A stretch of 64,000 bases of DNA from JAIOQJ01 sp963718635 (GTDB taxonomy: Bacteria > Planctomycetota > Planctomycetia > Gemmatales > Gemmataceae). A program made the translations under genes and the position numbers. Location: contig OY970367.1 of NCBI GenBank assembly GCA_963718635.1, positions 1,798,001 to 1,862,000 on the forward strand. Reading direction: 5' to 3'. A model generated the notes under the pieces. That model was not told the origin of the DNA, did no database searches, and saw only the letters and a list, made by a program, of their open reading frames with translations. Below are positions 47,546 to 56,732 of the stretch, one piece after another (position 1 is the first letter of the stretch; each line of letters begins with the position of its first letter).

Positions 47546-49339
47546 CTATTGTATCCTTGGCACCATCAGCGTGAAAGGTGGAACGTAGGCTTGCAGCAGC
47601 GTCATCAGGCCGACGACGCTTGCTAAGAAGATGCTGTGCCAGATGACGGCTTTGAAGATGGTTCCTTCTTTGCCAATCTGGTGCGTGCCCGCTGTGGCGA
47701 CGCAGATGCTTTGGGCATCGATCATTTTGCCCATCACGCCGCCGGTGCTGTTGGCGGTGCAGATTAGAACTTCTGCCTGATCGCGGGCGAGATTGCTGAA
47801 GGCGCCCTGTTGATGTTCGACATAAATCTGCCCGGCGGTGATCTTCTGCAGGCTGCCGAAGAGGGCATTGCTGCCGGCATCCGTGCCGGTGAGAAACACG
47901 CCGAGCCAGCCGAGAATGGCCGCGAAGAAGGGATAGAGCATTCCTGTGCCGGCGAAGGCGACGCCGAGCGTGGCGTCCATCCCCGCATAACGGGATACAT
48001 AACTCAGGCCGAGCATACAGGCGATTGTGGGGATCGGCACTTTCATTTGCACGGCCGTCTTTCTAAACACAGCGCCTATCTGACGCCGGCTCATCCGCAA
48101 GGCAAGCATCGAGATCATCGCGGCCAGAAAGACCGGACTGCCGGGCGCCGTCACCCAGATAAACTTGAACACCGCATCTTCCGGCTTGTCTTCGACTGTG
48201 CCATCCGCGCGAACTTTGCGCAGTCGTTCCGGGCGCAACACTTCCTTATCGAGACCATCCAGGGTGATTTCATACTTTGCCTTTAATTCCCCGATCACCT
48301 TAAGCGGCGGCTCTTTGGCATCGGCTCGGCGTTTCTCTTCTTGTGCCAAAAACCCGGTGAACATAAGGCAAATCGACATCAACACAAATGGCGACCAGGC
48401 CTGCATCACAGCCCAGGCGGTTAAGCGATCCTCTTTGGCATTGGCTTCGCGGATGGCCATGCCGGCCTCATGGTCGTCGTAGTGCCATTCGCGCTTCGGC
48501 TTCCAAAATTTCAGAAAGATCGCAGTGACTATTAGGGAAAAAATCCCGCCGCCAATATCAGTCATTGGAAATAACACTAAGCTGGGGACGTAGACATGCA
48601 TGGTCGCAAATAGGAATTGGAAGATGGCGAAAGAACCGCCGCCGACAGCAAGAGCAGGCCAAACTTCGCGCGTCTTGCGAAAGCCGCACATCATCACAAC
48701 CATATAGGTCGGCACGAGGCACGAAAGAATCGGCAATTGGTGCCCGGCCATGATGCTGATCGTCTTGACGGGGATGTCCGAGACTTCAGCAAGCGTAATG
48801 ATCGGCACCCCTAGGCCGCCGTAGGCCACCGGCGAGGTATTCGCGATCAAGCAAAGGACGGCCGCCTTCAACGGTGGAAAGCCGAGCCCGACGAGCATCG
48901 CGCCGCATATGGCCACGGGGCTGCCGGCGCCGGCAGCGCCTTCCATGAACGCCCCAAAGCAGAAGCCGATGAGGATAGCCTGAATACGCGCGTCGTTGGA
49001 AAGAGACGCCACCGAACGCCGAATGACATGGAACTGGCCCGATTCAACGGTCACGTTGTAAATGAGCATGGCGCAGAAAACGGTCCAGCCGATCGGCAAT
49101 AGGCCGAAGGCAGCGCCGTTTAAGAAGGAAATGCAGGCCATATCGAGCGGAAAACCGAATGCGAGCCAGGCGCAGATGATAGCTGTGACTGCGCCCATTG
49201 CTCCGGCTTTGGACGCCACCCAACCGCGAACCACCAGCAGATAAAAGAGAACGAGCACCGGCAGCGCGGCGACTGCAATAGAGAGGAGACGCGATCCGAG
49301 CGGATCGAGGTTTTGAGTGTAGGCGATGGCGCAGAGCAT
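47546..49339 (-). CDS. L-lactate permease family transporter
   Basis: 597 residues. Multi-pass membrane protein (about 12 helices) of the LctP/LldP family that imports lactate or glycolate with protons. Conserved segments: GFCFGAFMEGAAGAGSPVAI, IANTSPVAYGGLGVPIITLA, FLTGTDAGSNALFGSLQKIT and ANSTGGVMGKMIDAQSICVA. A non-membrane insert of about 90 residues (residues roughly 330-400, with LKAKYEITLDGLDKEVLRPE) is unusual and resembles planctomycete versions. The ATG at 49339 has GGGTAAG upstream. There is no lactate dehydrogenase gene nearby. Confidence 0.9.
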   Translation of the reverse strand: MLCAIAYTQNLDPLGSRLLSIAVAALPVLVLFYLLVVRGWVASKAGAMGAVTAIICAWLAFGFPLDMACISFLNGAAFGLLPIGWTVFCAMLIYNVTVESGQFHVIRRSVASLSNDARIQAILIGFCFGAFMEGAAGAGSPVAICGAMLVGLGFPPLKAAVLCLIANTSPVAYGGLGVPIITLAEVSDIPVKTISIMAGHQLPILSCLVPTYMVVMMCGFRKTREVWPALAVGGGSFAIFQFLFATMHVYVPSLVLFPMTDIGGGIFSLIVTAIFLKFWKPKREWHYDDHEAGMAIREANAKEDRLTAWAVMQAWSPFVLMSICLMFTGFLAQEEKRRADAKEPPLKVIGELKAKYEITLDGLDKEVLRPERLRKVRADGTVEDKPEDAVFKFIWVTAPGSPVFLAAMISMLALRMSRRQIGAVFRKTAVQMKVPIPTIACMLGLSYVSRYAGMDATLGVAFAGTGMLYPFFAAILGWLGVFLTGTDAGSNALFGSLQKITAGQIYVEHQQGAFSNLARDQAEVLICTANSTGGVMGKMIDAQSICVATAGTHQIGKEGTIFKAVIWHSIFLASVVGLMTLLQAYVPPFTLMVPRIQ

Positions 49340-49373
49340 GAGTCTTACCCGCAACACGGAATGCAGAAAAAAT

Positions 49374-49437
49374 TAGCGGATTTCGTCAGACTTCCGCTAA
49401 CGTCGCCCGCCCGGCGGAAGTCTGACGACTTCCGCTA
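49374..49437. repeat. Inverted repeat TAGCGGA...TCAGACTTCCGC
   Basis: Arms 49374-49397 and 49414-49437 match at 22 of 24 positions. The remaining gap 49340-49624 holds the lactate-permease promoter side and probably the frameshifted end of the quinoprotein gene. Confidence 0.85.
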
Positions 49438-49624
49438 CGAGCCGATGCTATTCATTCCTCAGCGGGGTTGCAAGCGCATGTGCAGCAGAAAATGGCGATA
49501 AATAGGAAGTCTACGGCTTCGACTTTTCCTTTCGCAAATCGATACAGCTTAAATTGCCGTTCGGCCCAATTTTGGGGCCAAGCCCGATTGGGCATCCGCA
49601 TCCAACTGGCGTATGAAGAGTCGA

Positions 49625-51166
49625 TCATTTGCTAAAACCGGCTCCGCGAGCATCCGCCCCATGCACCGATTGCGGCAAATGGACCATGACCGCAACTCCC
49701 GTTTCACTCATCTCGGCAATCCAAAGGCCATTGTTATTGGTGATGACCAAGTGGCCGTCGGCAATGATGATCGAGCAGTTGGCGGAATCGACGCGCTTGG
49801 CGCTGGGCGGGCCATTCGAAAAAGCGTCGGTGCTCCATAACAGCTTGCCGGTGGCGATATCGCGGCATTGGAATTCGCCAAGGGTTTCGCCGCGATAAGG
49901 TCGGGTGACGGCATATTCGCGGATGAAGCCGGGGAAGTAAGAATCGAAGCCGTACAACTTGCCGTCTGCAATTGCCATGTGCGATTTGAGTGATGCACTC
50001 TGCGGAACCAGCTCACTCGTCTGCCAGACGCGCCTGGCCTTGCCGTCTTCGATCTTCAAACACCAGGTCGCCGAGGTTCGCGAATTATGGCCCACGCAAG
50101 CGGCATCGATTACATAATTATTCCATGCGAGCGGACAATAGCCGGGGAAGGGAGTCCGCATTGCATCGACTTTGTAGTCTTTGGCCGTCTTCTCCGGCGT
50201 CGCAAATTCAGCCGGGATCTTCTTCATCGTTTCCGGATTCGCTTCAGCCAGATCGAACGACCAGAGAAGTTTTCCGCTAGCGGGATCGACGCCCATCGTG
50301 CCGCCGCCGCAGGAGCAGAGGACCGATAGTTGCTTGTCGATCATCTGAACATTGATCCGCGCCGAGCGGGCATTAAGCCCGGGAAAGGGCGCCTTGGTTA
50401 TCCACCGTTCAGCGCCTGTGGTTGCGTCGAACGCCGCGATGGCCAGACAACCCGTGTCGCGTTTCACGGCATCGGGCGCCGCGCCGCCTTCGTAGCTCAC
50501 AAGGATATTATTGCCAACCTTCAGCGGAGCGCAGGAATTCCCCTGTTGGCCGCCGAACCAAGTTGACATGCGATAAGCGAACAAGTTGACATCCCAATGC
50601 AACTTGCCATTGGCGGCGTTGATGCAGAAGAGATGTCCCGTATGCGTGTGGATGTATAGTTTGCCATCGGCGATCAACGGGGAAGCCAACTCCCAACCCG
50701 TGCCCGAATGTTTGCTGGTTTTGAAAGCGAGGCCATGATCGGTCAGCTTGGTTGCCCAGATCGGTTTGCCATTGGCGATTTCGAGACATTGGGCATAAAG
50801 ATCGCCGCGATATGCCAACGGATAGTCTGCCTTTTTGATACCTTCAGGCGTACCCGGTAACTCAGCCGACGTGAACGTGCCCTTAGCAATTTCTTCCAGC
50901 GTAGGCGTAGCATCGACTGCCGGCTTGGTGTCGGGCTTGAAAAGGCCAAACGTGTATACTCGCCCTCCTTCGACGACTACCGGCGCGGCGCCAAAGCCGG
51001 CATTCGCTTGCCAAGCCAGCGGCAGTTTTCCTTGAAGCCGGCTCCAGGCAAGGTCCTTGGCTTCGAGGCTGCCATTGCCGATTGGGCCCAGGAGGCGTGG
51101 CCAATCTTGAGCCGACGACTGGGCTATGAGGACGAGCGTGACAGAAAGCGTGAAAAATGGATTCAT
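49625..51166 (-). CDS. Secreted PQQ-like beta-propeller protein (C-terminus probably frameshifted)
   Basis: About 513 residues from ATG 51166, with Sec signal NPFFTLSVTLVLIAQSSA. The repeated propeller blades are clear: VVEGGRVYTFGLFKPDTKPA, DGKLYIHTHTGHLFCINAAN, GKLHWDVNLFAYRMS, ATTGAERWITKAPFPG and ASGKLLWSFDLAEAN. The frame ends at 49625 after VHGADARGAGFSK, but the usual blade end appears in another frame as EPVLANDRLFIRQLDADAQ. A third frame gives PNGNLSCIDLRK, ending near 49511. One or two indels are likely there. The protein is periplasmic; catalytic PQQ binding is not established. Confidence 0.85.
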   Translation of the reverse strand: MNPFFTLSVTLVLIAQSSAQDWPRLLGPIGNGSLEAKDLAWSRLQGKLPLAWQANAGFGAAPVVVEGGRVYTFGLFKPDTKPAVDATPTLEEIAKGTFTSAELPGTPEGIKKADYPLAYRGDLYAQCLEIANGKPIWATKLTDHGLAFKTSKHSGTGWELASPLIADGKLYIHTHTGHLFCINAANGKLHWDVNLFAYRMSTWFGGQQGNSCAPLKVGNNILVSYEGGAAPDAVKRDTGCLAIAAFDATTGAERWITKAPFPGLNARSARINVQMIDKQLSVLCSCGGGTMGVDPASGKLLWSFDLAEANPETMKKIPAEFATPEKTAKDYKVDAMRTPFPGYCPLAWNNYVIDAACVGHNSRTSATWCLKIEDGKARRVWQTSELVPQSASLKSHMAIADGKLYGFDSYFPGFIREYAVTRPYRGETLGEFQCRDIATGKLLWSTDAFSNGPPSAKRVDSANCSIIIADGHLVITNNNGLWIAEMSETGVAVMVHLPQSVHGADARGAGFSK

Positions 51167-51213
51167 GAGAAGTCGGCTTGTATTGTCAACTAAGTGAAGG
51201 GCGACGAGTGATT

Positions 51214-52534
51214 TCATTCGCCCCGGCCGCCTTTCCAATCGTCGGTGTGAAAAGGCGATGCCGGTAGGCCGGCGCCGTTGACCAGATTGGGCTGGGCGGC
51301 ATTGTGCCAACCGAATCGGACGCTCTTGGGCATGGCCACGCCCTCCGCTTCAACGACAACCGTATCGTTGTCAGCGATAGCTCTGGCATCGACGAACTTG
51401 CCATCAGCGCCCGCGATCTGGAATTCGCTTACGCGCCTTGGCGTCGCGCGCTTTTAGTCCCTTGGCATGCGCGAACGAAAGCCGAATTTTATTGTTTTCC
51501 ACTTTCATCGATTGGTAAATCGGTCCGCTGAAGACTACTTCTTTGCGATCGTAGTCCTTAGCCAAAGCCCATAGCGCGAGCCGATAGCCAACGTCTTTCT
51601 TGTTCCGTGGATGAATGTTGGAGAGGCTGTCCACCAAATCGGTGATGACCACGACGCCAGTCTTGGGAAGGTGCAAAGCCATCATCTGCGCTTCCCATAG
51701 AGGGGGCAGCAAATCGGGCTTATAATTCTGCAAGGGCGCAATCTGCACGATGTAAAACGGGAACTCGCGATCCCAATCCTTACGCCAACCTTCGATCATG
51801 GATTTCAACTTCGGCGCATAGTCGAGCCCGTTGGCGACATTCGCTTCACCTTGATACCAGATAATGCCACGCATCGCAATCGGCTGCAGCGGAACCATCG
51901 AGCCATTATAAAGGACGCCGCTCTTGGGCAAGAACTGCTCGATGGCCGTGCTGCCGCGCGACATGTTGATCAGGCCGATCGGCACTTTGAGTTCGTCGTG
52001 CAGGCGCTGGCCGAAATAATAGAGGACGGCCGAGAAACCGGCGGCATCTTCCGGCGTGCACGTTTTCCAGGCGGCATTTACATCGGCGAGCGGTTTCTTC
52101 GATTGCACGGCCGGCACTTGCAGCAGTCGTATTTGCGGTTGCGTGGCGGCCGTCGACTCTTTGCCAAGCGATCTCGCCATGTTCGATTGACCCGAGCCAA
52201 TCCATACTTCGCCGATCAACAAGTTGTCCAGCGTGATCGCGTTCTTGCCGCTGATGGACATGGTGTGAACTTTGCCATCCGCTTTAACAGGTTGCAGCAG
52301 CACCTTCCAACGGCCTTCGGCATCCGCAGTTGCCGATGCCTTTTGCTCGTCAAAGACAACGGTCACCTTCTCGCCAGCATCGGCCCAGCCCCACACGGGC
52401 AACGGCATATTTTGCTGCAACACCATATGACTGCCTAACACAGCCGGCAGCTTAACGTCGGCCTTGGCCGGCGCAATCCCTAGATAGGCCGCACAAAGCG
52501 CAGCGGCAATACAATGCTTATAGGAATGGTGCAT
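51214..52534 (-). CDS. Sialate O-acetylesterase (frameshift near 51434)
   Basis: About 440 residues when restored. SGNH-type esterase removing O-acetyl groups from sialic acid or other acetylated sugars. Sec signal (AAALCAAYLGIAPAKA), beta-sandwich with VLGSHMVLQQNMPLPVWGWA, catalytic-serine region GEVWIGSGQSNMARSL, and a downstream His block DLVDSLSNIHPRNKKDVGYR. The first frame ends at 51404 in a scrambled tail; the true tail is in another frame (EFQIAGADGKFVDARAIAD) and ends at 51214. One missing base near 51434 explains it. Neighbours are secreted proteins for carbohydrate work. Confidence 0.9.
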
Positions 52535-52659
52535 TTTGTACCTGCTTATTGATGATTGACTCTGTTATAGGCAGAACGGCAGCCAAACGCAATTTTCAAC
52601 TCTTTACTCCGCTTATTGCTAAAACAAAACGATTCCCCTTTTCTTTCAGGAACACTCTC

Positions 52660-53635
52660 ATGGTATCCGTCTTTCGTTTATGCCTGGCGACTTGGAGCCG
52701 GGTTGCTGGCAGCAACTGCCTCGGCGGCCGAAGGTTTTTCGTTCGAAGATAAAGCGGGCGAGCATCTCGATGTGCTGCTCGATGGCAAGATCGTTGCCCG
52801 CTATATGTATGCCCACGATGTCTCCACTCCGGCCCAGCGCGATCTTACGTACAAGCCTTATCTGCACGTCTACGATGCCGACGGCAAGGCGCCGATTACG
52901 AAAGGGCCGGGCGGGCAGTTCCCGCACCATCGCGGCATTTTCATCGGCTGGATGAAGATGGCCTTCAACGGCAAAAGTTACGACCGTTGGCACATGAAAG
53001 GCGGCGATATCGTTCACGAAAAATTTCTGACGCAGAAAGCCGACAAAGACCAGGCGACCTTTACCTCGTTGACGCATTGGCTTGCTGAAGATGGAAAATC
53101 GATCGTCGATGAAGAACGAACGACTACCATTCGCCGGGCCAAGGCGCCTGCTCGATTGCTGTTTGATACCACGTTCAAGCTGACCGCCCCGAACGGCGAC
53201 GTTACGCTCGATGGCGATCCCGAACATGCCGGCGTTCAGTTTCGGCCTTCCAACGATGTCGTCGGCAAAGAGACCGTTTACTACTTCCCGAAGGAAAAAG
53301 CCGACCCCACTAAAGATGTTGACTACCCCTGGGTCGGTGAAACATTCACGCTCAACGGCAAGAAACATAGCGCGGTGATTTTCAACCTGCCGGGCAATCC
53401 GGCTAAGACGCGCTTTTCCGCATATCGCGATTACGGCCGGTTCGGCGCGTTTCCAGTTGCGAAGATCGAGAAGGAAAAATCGATCACGTTTCATTACGCC
53501 TTCCTGATCGCCGACGGCGAAATACCCGGCGCGGACTATATCCAGAAAGCGTGGGACGAAGCTGCCGAGGTGAAGACGGCTACTCCGACGCCTACCGTTA
53601 CCGAGATCCACGCGAAGGTTCCCGCGAAGAAGTGA
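52660..53635 (+). CDS. Secreted PmoA/DUF6807 family protein (frameshift near 52689)
   Basis: About 325 residues when restored. Start ATG 52660 follows AGGAA and gives MVSVFRLCLAT; the rest of the signal, GAGLLAATASAAEG, is in another frame. Adding one base near 52689 joins them into a standard Sec signal. The body contains QFPHHRGIFIGWMKMAFNGK, DRWHMKGGDIVHEKFLTQKA, HAGVQFRPSNDVVGKETVYY and NPAKTRFSAYRDYGRFGAFP. It matches the DUF6807 family (annotated as PmoA-like); it is not a methane monooxygenase subunit. Function unknown, probably carbohydrate-related. Confidence 0.85.
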
Positions 53636-53664
53636 GCGCTGCTGGAGCGGTTGCGCTGATTAGT

Positions 53665-53754
53665 TTTGGCGAGCCGGGAGCGTCAGCGACTGGAGAAAGC
53701 AAATGGCTGTTTGAAGCAAATTCTCCAGTCGCTTATGCTCCTGGCTCGCCTAAG
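53665..53754. repeat. GGCGAGCCGGGAGCG-type palindromic repeat, second copy
   Basis: Arms 53666-53697 (TTGGCGAGCCGGGAGCGTCA start) and about 53721-53753 pair imperfectly around a 23 bp loop. Same family as the palindrome in hemF (3347-3425). It separates the DUF6807 gene from the convergent HIT gene by a few bases on each side. Confidence 0.87.
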
Positions 53755-53761
53755 TTTCAAT

Positions 53762-54106
53762 TCATCCCGGCGGCCAGTGCATGGTTCGGCCGCCAAGCAG
53801 ATGCATGTGCAAGTGAGGAACCGTTTGCCCGGCGCTCTCTTTGCAGTTGATCACCAGACGATATCCGTCAGCCAATTGAAGTTGTTGAGCCAGCTTGATC
53901 GCTACGAGATGAAGGTGCCCCACCAGCGCAACGTCGGCCTCTGTCAACGTATCGTGCGTGGCGATCACCTTCTTCGGGATAATCAGCACGTGTATCGGCG
54001 CCTGAGGGTTGATGTCGTGAAACGCCAGGCAAAGATCGTCTTCGTAAGCAATCTTCGCTTTGATCGATTTGTCGATAATCTTCAGGAAGATGTTGTCGGT
54101 GAGCAT
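53762..54106 (-). CDS. HIT family nucleotide-binding protein (histidine triad)
   Basis: 114 residues, HINT branch. Nucleotide phosphoramidase or hydrolase; HIT motif HLHMHLLGG near the C-terminus; N-terminal FLKIIDKSIKAKIAYEDDLC and FHDINPQAPIHVLIIPKKVI. Catalytic His is the middle histidine of the triad. ATG at 54106. It is divergent from the RNase HII-like gene, with only 89 bp between. Confidence 0.95.
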   Translation of the reverse strand: MLTDNIFLKIIDKSIKAKIAYEDDLCLAFHDINPQAPIHVLIIPKKVIATHDTLTEADVALVGHLHLVAIKLAQQLQLADGYRLVINCKESAGQTVPHLHMHLLGGRTMHWPPG

Positions 54107-54195
54107 GATTGTCTCTTGGTGATGCCGGTGGTAAATCGGTAATCGTGCGGATAGGATAGCAATGGTAGACGAAACTGCATCGCCGAGTAGCCTTC

Positions 54196-55152
54196 ATGCC
54201 GTGGTTGATCGGAATTGACGAAGCGGGATATGGCCCGAACCTTGGGCCCATGGTGCAAGTCTCCGCGCCCATCTTTGTTCCCGAACAAAACGTGAACCTC
54301 TGGGATACACTGGTCGAATCGGTGCGTCGGTCCATCCATGAAGACGACGGCCGACTGTTGATCGACGACTCCAAAAAAGTATATGAAGGAGCGCATGGCT
54401 TTCATCGCCTGGAACATGGCGTATTGGCGGCGTTAAGCGAGGAAGCCAGGCTACCCTTCACCCTCGGCGATTTTCTGCGGCTTTACGCGCTCGAAGAATG
54501 CCGGGCCGATCTGTTGCGCGAGCCTTGGTACGATGTCACTCACGCGTTGCCGGCCGTGGCACTGCTCGAAAACATCCTGGCCCACAACGGTCACTTCTAT
54601 CGGGGCTGCGGCAGCAACTCCATGCGCGTCGGACCGATCCGCGGCGTCATCACCCCTACTTGGCGATTCAATGCGTTGATCGACAAGTGGGGCAACAAGG
54701 CGGGCGTCGCCGGCGCCGGAGTTATCGCGCTGTTGCAGGAAAATCGCAAGCTGCCCGGCGGCGAGCCGATCGTCTTTCTCATCGATAAGCTGGGTGGGCG
54801 TCACTTTTACGCCGCCATGATTCAAGAGGCGTTCCCCGATGGCTGGGTCAGCGCCGAACGCGAAGGCCCGGAGATCTGCTCTTACAAGATACTTGGCATT
54901 GATCGAGACATTCGTCTCGTGTTTCAGCCGCGCACCGATGGCACTCACTTGACCGTGGCTTTAGCATCCATGACGGCCAAGTATCTGCGCGAAGTCTTTA
55001 TGCGCCAATTCAACTCTTATTGGCTAACACACGTGCCCGGAATCAAACCGACGGCCGGATACCCCGGCGACGCGGCCCGTTTCATGAAGCAGATTCGTCC
55101 GAAAGTAAAGAAATTGGGCTTCGACATCGATACCGTCTGGCGGAAGAAATGA
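54196..55152 (+). CDS. Ribonuclease HII-related protein, divergent
   Basis: 318 residues, about 100 longer than RNase HII. The N-terminus GIDEAGYGPNLGPMV mirrors the RNase HII motif GIDEAGRGPLAGPV, with catalytic Asp8 and Glu9. DDSKKVYEG matches DSKKL. VFLIDKLGGRHFY probably supplies the next Asp, and ASMTAKYLREVFM mirrors the RNase HII motif SIxAKxxRD. Between these lies an insert containing RGCGSNSMRVGPIRGVITPT. The enzyme may cut RNA-DNA hybrids or another structured RNA. A 72 bp copy of its 3' end (3 mismatches) lies at 56577-56648. Confidence 0.82.
   Translation: MPWLIGIDEAGYGPNLGPMVQVSAPIFVPEQNVNLWDTLVESVRRSIHEDDGRLLIDDSKKVYEGAHGFHRLEHGVLAALSEEARLPFTLGDFLRLYALEECRADLLREPWYDVTHALPAVALLENILAHNGHFYRGCGSNSMRVGPIRGVITPTWRFNALIDKWGNKAGVAGAGVIALLQENRKLPGGEPIVFLIDKLGGRHFYAAMIQEAFPDGWVSAEREGPEICSYKILGIDRDIRLVFQPRTDGTHLTVALASMTAKYLREVFMRQFNSYWLTHVPGIKPTAGYPGDAARFMKQIRPKVKKLGFDIDTVWRKK
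55081..55152 (+). repeat. Left copy of a 72 bp direct repeat (3' end of the RNase HII-like gene)
   Basis: This segment codes for the last 24 residues FMKQIRPKVKKLGFDIDTVW-RKK with its stop codon. It is repeated in the same orientation 1,496 bp downstream with three substitutions. Confidence 0.95.
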
Positions 55153-55190
55153 GGGAGGCGCAGTTAGAAACAAAACGGATCGGCAAAAAA

Positions 55191-55634
55191 TCAGCTTGAA
55201 TCGGAGTCTGAAGAAGTGCTTGGACTTGGCGGAGGTGGGGACGATACATCTGTTGCTGAAGCAGGGCTCGTAGTTGAGATCGCGTTCATTTCGTGGATAC
55301 GTGTAACAATTCGATTTAGCTCGTCGGGATCAATGATTCCTTCGTAATTCCGAATGTTCGAAGCTTGAACAACCCCATGCCATGTACACAAGGCGGCGGA
55401 AGCCTTGGACAATCGAGAACGGCAATTGGGGCCATATTTGAGCTTGATGAAGTTGAGATCAGGCTTGTTTGGAAATTCTCCAGTGATTCCGACCACGTGA
55501 ATGAAGCTGTCGGGAGTAACCGGCTGAGTTGCTTTGATGACCACATAAGGGCGGCCATCCTTGCCCGGATTGCCTTGTGGGTCTTTTAACGGTTCATGGA
55601 GATAAACGATCCGCCTGGGTACGACCTTTTCCAT
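55191..55634 (-). CDS. PemK/MazF-like protein
   Basis: 147 residues. Strands RRIVYLHEPLKDPQGNPGKD, RPYVVIKATQPVTPDSFIHV and ALCTWHGVVQASNIRN follow the pattern of PemK/MazF-like toxins (GxIVxL, RPxVVI and a C-terminal helix). A serine/proline-rich low-complexity tail is added. If it is a toxin it would cleave mRNA; here key residues are not certain. A short frame ending 17 bp upstream could be its antitoxin or the frameshifted end of the next gene. It lies inside the stretch bounded by the direct repeat. Confidence 0.7.
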   Translation of the reverse strand: MEKVVPRRIVYLHEPLKDPQGNPGKDGRPYVVIKATQPVTPDSFIHVVGITGEFPNKPDLNFIKLKYGPNCRSRLSKASAALCTWHGVVQASNIRNYEGIIDPDELNRIVTRIHEMNAISTTSPASATDVSSPPPPSPSTSSDSDSS

Positions 55635-55651
55635 GCCAGCCTCTGCTGCCG

Positions 55652-56300
55652 TTAACCTATCGCCTCTGCAAGGTGCTTCGCTTCAGTCACAACGAGGAAT
55701 TCCCGAAGCTCCGACAACAGCGTCCCCGGGAATTTCTTCATATCGCAAAATTCTTCGAGCTCATCGCCAACTATGCCCGCAGCGATCATGTTCTTGCGCC
55801 GAAAGCGCTTCGAGCGGTTTGGCTGTTGGCGCGTTGCTCCACCACTCGTTTTGCCTCTCGTCGTACCGGCGATTCAAGAACCCTTCGCGACTCATTTCGA
55901 TAAGCTTATTCCAGCATATTTTCACGTCGGGTGAAAACGACGGACTCAGAATCCAGCCGATGTTTTCCAGTTGACGATTGAATCGCCCAACATGGTCCAC
56001 GTCAAAGCCATCGCCCGTCAGGCCTTCCGCTCTTTCTTGAATCTCTTTGGAAACATCCTGCCATGCCACCAGCAGGGACAGCATCTTAATATCAACAACG
56101 TGATCGTATCCAAAACGACCTTCGCCCATCATGGATCGATAGAATTCATCGGTTTTGATGATATGGTCGTGCGTGTAAAGCGCCTTACGGATCAGCATGC
56201 CGATCTCGCGGCAGTCGTTTTCTTTCGCATTGATCCATTCATCGCGAAATAGAACTACCTCACGACGAACTAAATTCAGGCATTCAGTTGCAAGTGCCAT
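55652..56300 (-). CDS. Helical hypothetical protein, probably frameshifted near 55830
   Basis: The first frame gives 179 residues from ATG 56300 to a stop at 55761: ECLNLVRREVVLFRDEWINA, REIGMLIRKALYTHDHIIKT, YDHVVDIKMLSLLVAWQDVS. An alternative frame takes over at the 3' end (RSKRFRRKNMIAAGIVGDEL, ELEEFCDMKKFPGTLLSELR, FLVVTEAKHLAEAIG) and ends at 55652, 17 bp before the PemK-like start. Either the gene has a one-base indel and is about 215 residues, or the second part is a separate 45-codon ORF starting at 55789. No family is recognised. Its place just upstream of the PemK-like gene fits an antitoxin or regulator, but that is only positional. Confidence 0.55.
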
Positions 56301-56576
56301 AAGCGTTACCCTCCACGATAAGCAAAAGAGGGTGGTACTCCCCGTACGAACGAACGTTTTAAGCAGAAATCAAGGCCGCGCTTGCAGATAGGAGGAAGAT
56401 GAGAACATAATGGTTCACTCTTCCCAGAGCCAGTATAGCATTGTGCGCAGGTGCAACGTCAAGGCATTAATTTAATTTTGTCGGGGCTGAAGATTCGACG
56501 TTCCTATCGGTCCAAGACCATTTTGAATTGGTTGCCCGTTTAACTCGGCTGCATCTGCTTAAGGACACGTCGCGCG
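56301..56576. other. Gap before the duplicated 3' end
   Basis: No gene, repeat or clear promoter was recognised, except that it contains the promoter side of the hypothetical gene (56300). Confidence 0.4.
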
Positions 56577-56648
56577 TTCATGTAGCAGATTCGTCCGAAA
56601 GTAAAGAAATTGGGCTTCGACATCGATGCCGTCTGGCGGAAGAAATAA
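56577..56648 (+). pseudogene. Remnant copy of the 3' end of the RNase HII-like gene
   Basis: Matches 55081-55152 at 69 of 72 positions. In frame it would read FM*QIRPKVKKLGFDIDAVW-RKK with an altered stop (TAA instead of TGA) and one AAG-to-TAG change. Upstream similarity fades within about 20 bp. It lies 84 bp before the MarR gene. Confidence 0.85.
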
Positions 56649-56732
56649 AGCGAACAAACGGCAACGCAAAAGTCATTCTTTTCCGCAACACTTGTCTGGA
56701 CAACTATCGTCCAACAGACTATACTTGGAACA

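Noticed and set aside
49511..49640. UGA at the end of the quinoprotein gene as a selenocysteine codon
   Set aside because: A frame with normal blade-ending sequence (EPVLANDRLFIRQLDADAQ) exists nearby, indels are common in this window, and no SECIS hairpin was recognised.
55153..56576. Integrase or transposase for the island between the duplicated ends
   Set aside because: The stretch encodes only a PemK-like and an unrecognised helical protein; no recombinase motif was seen.
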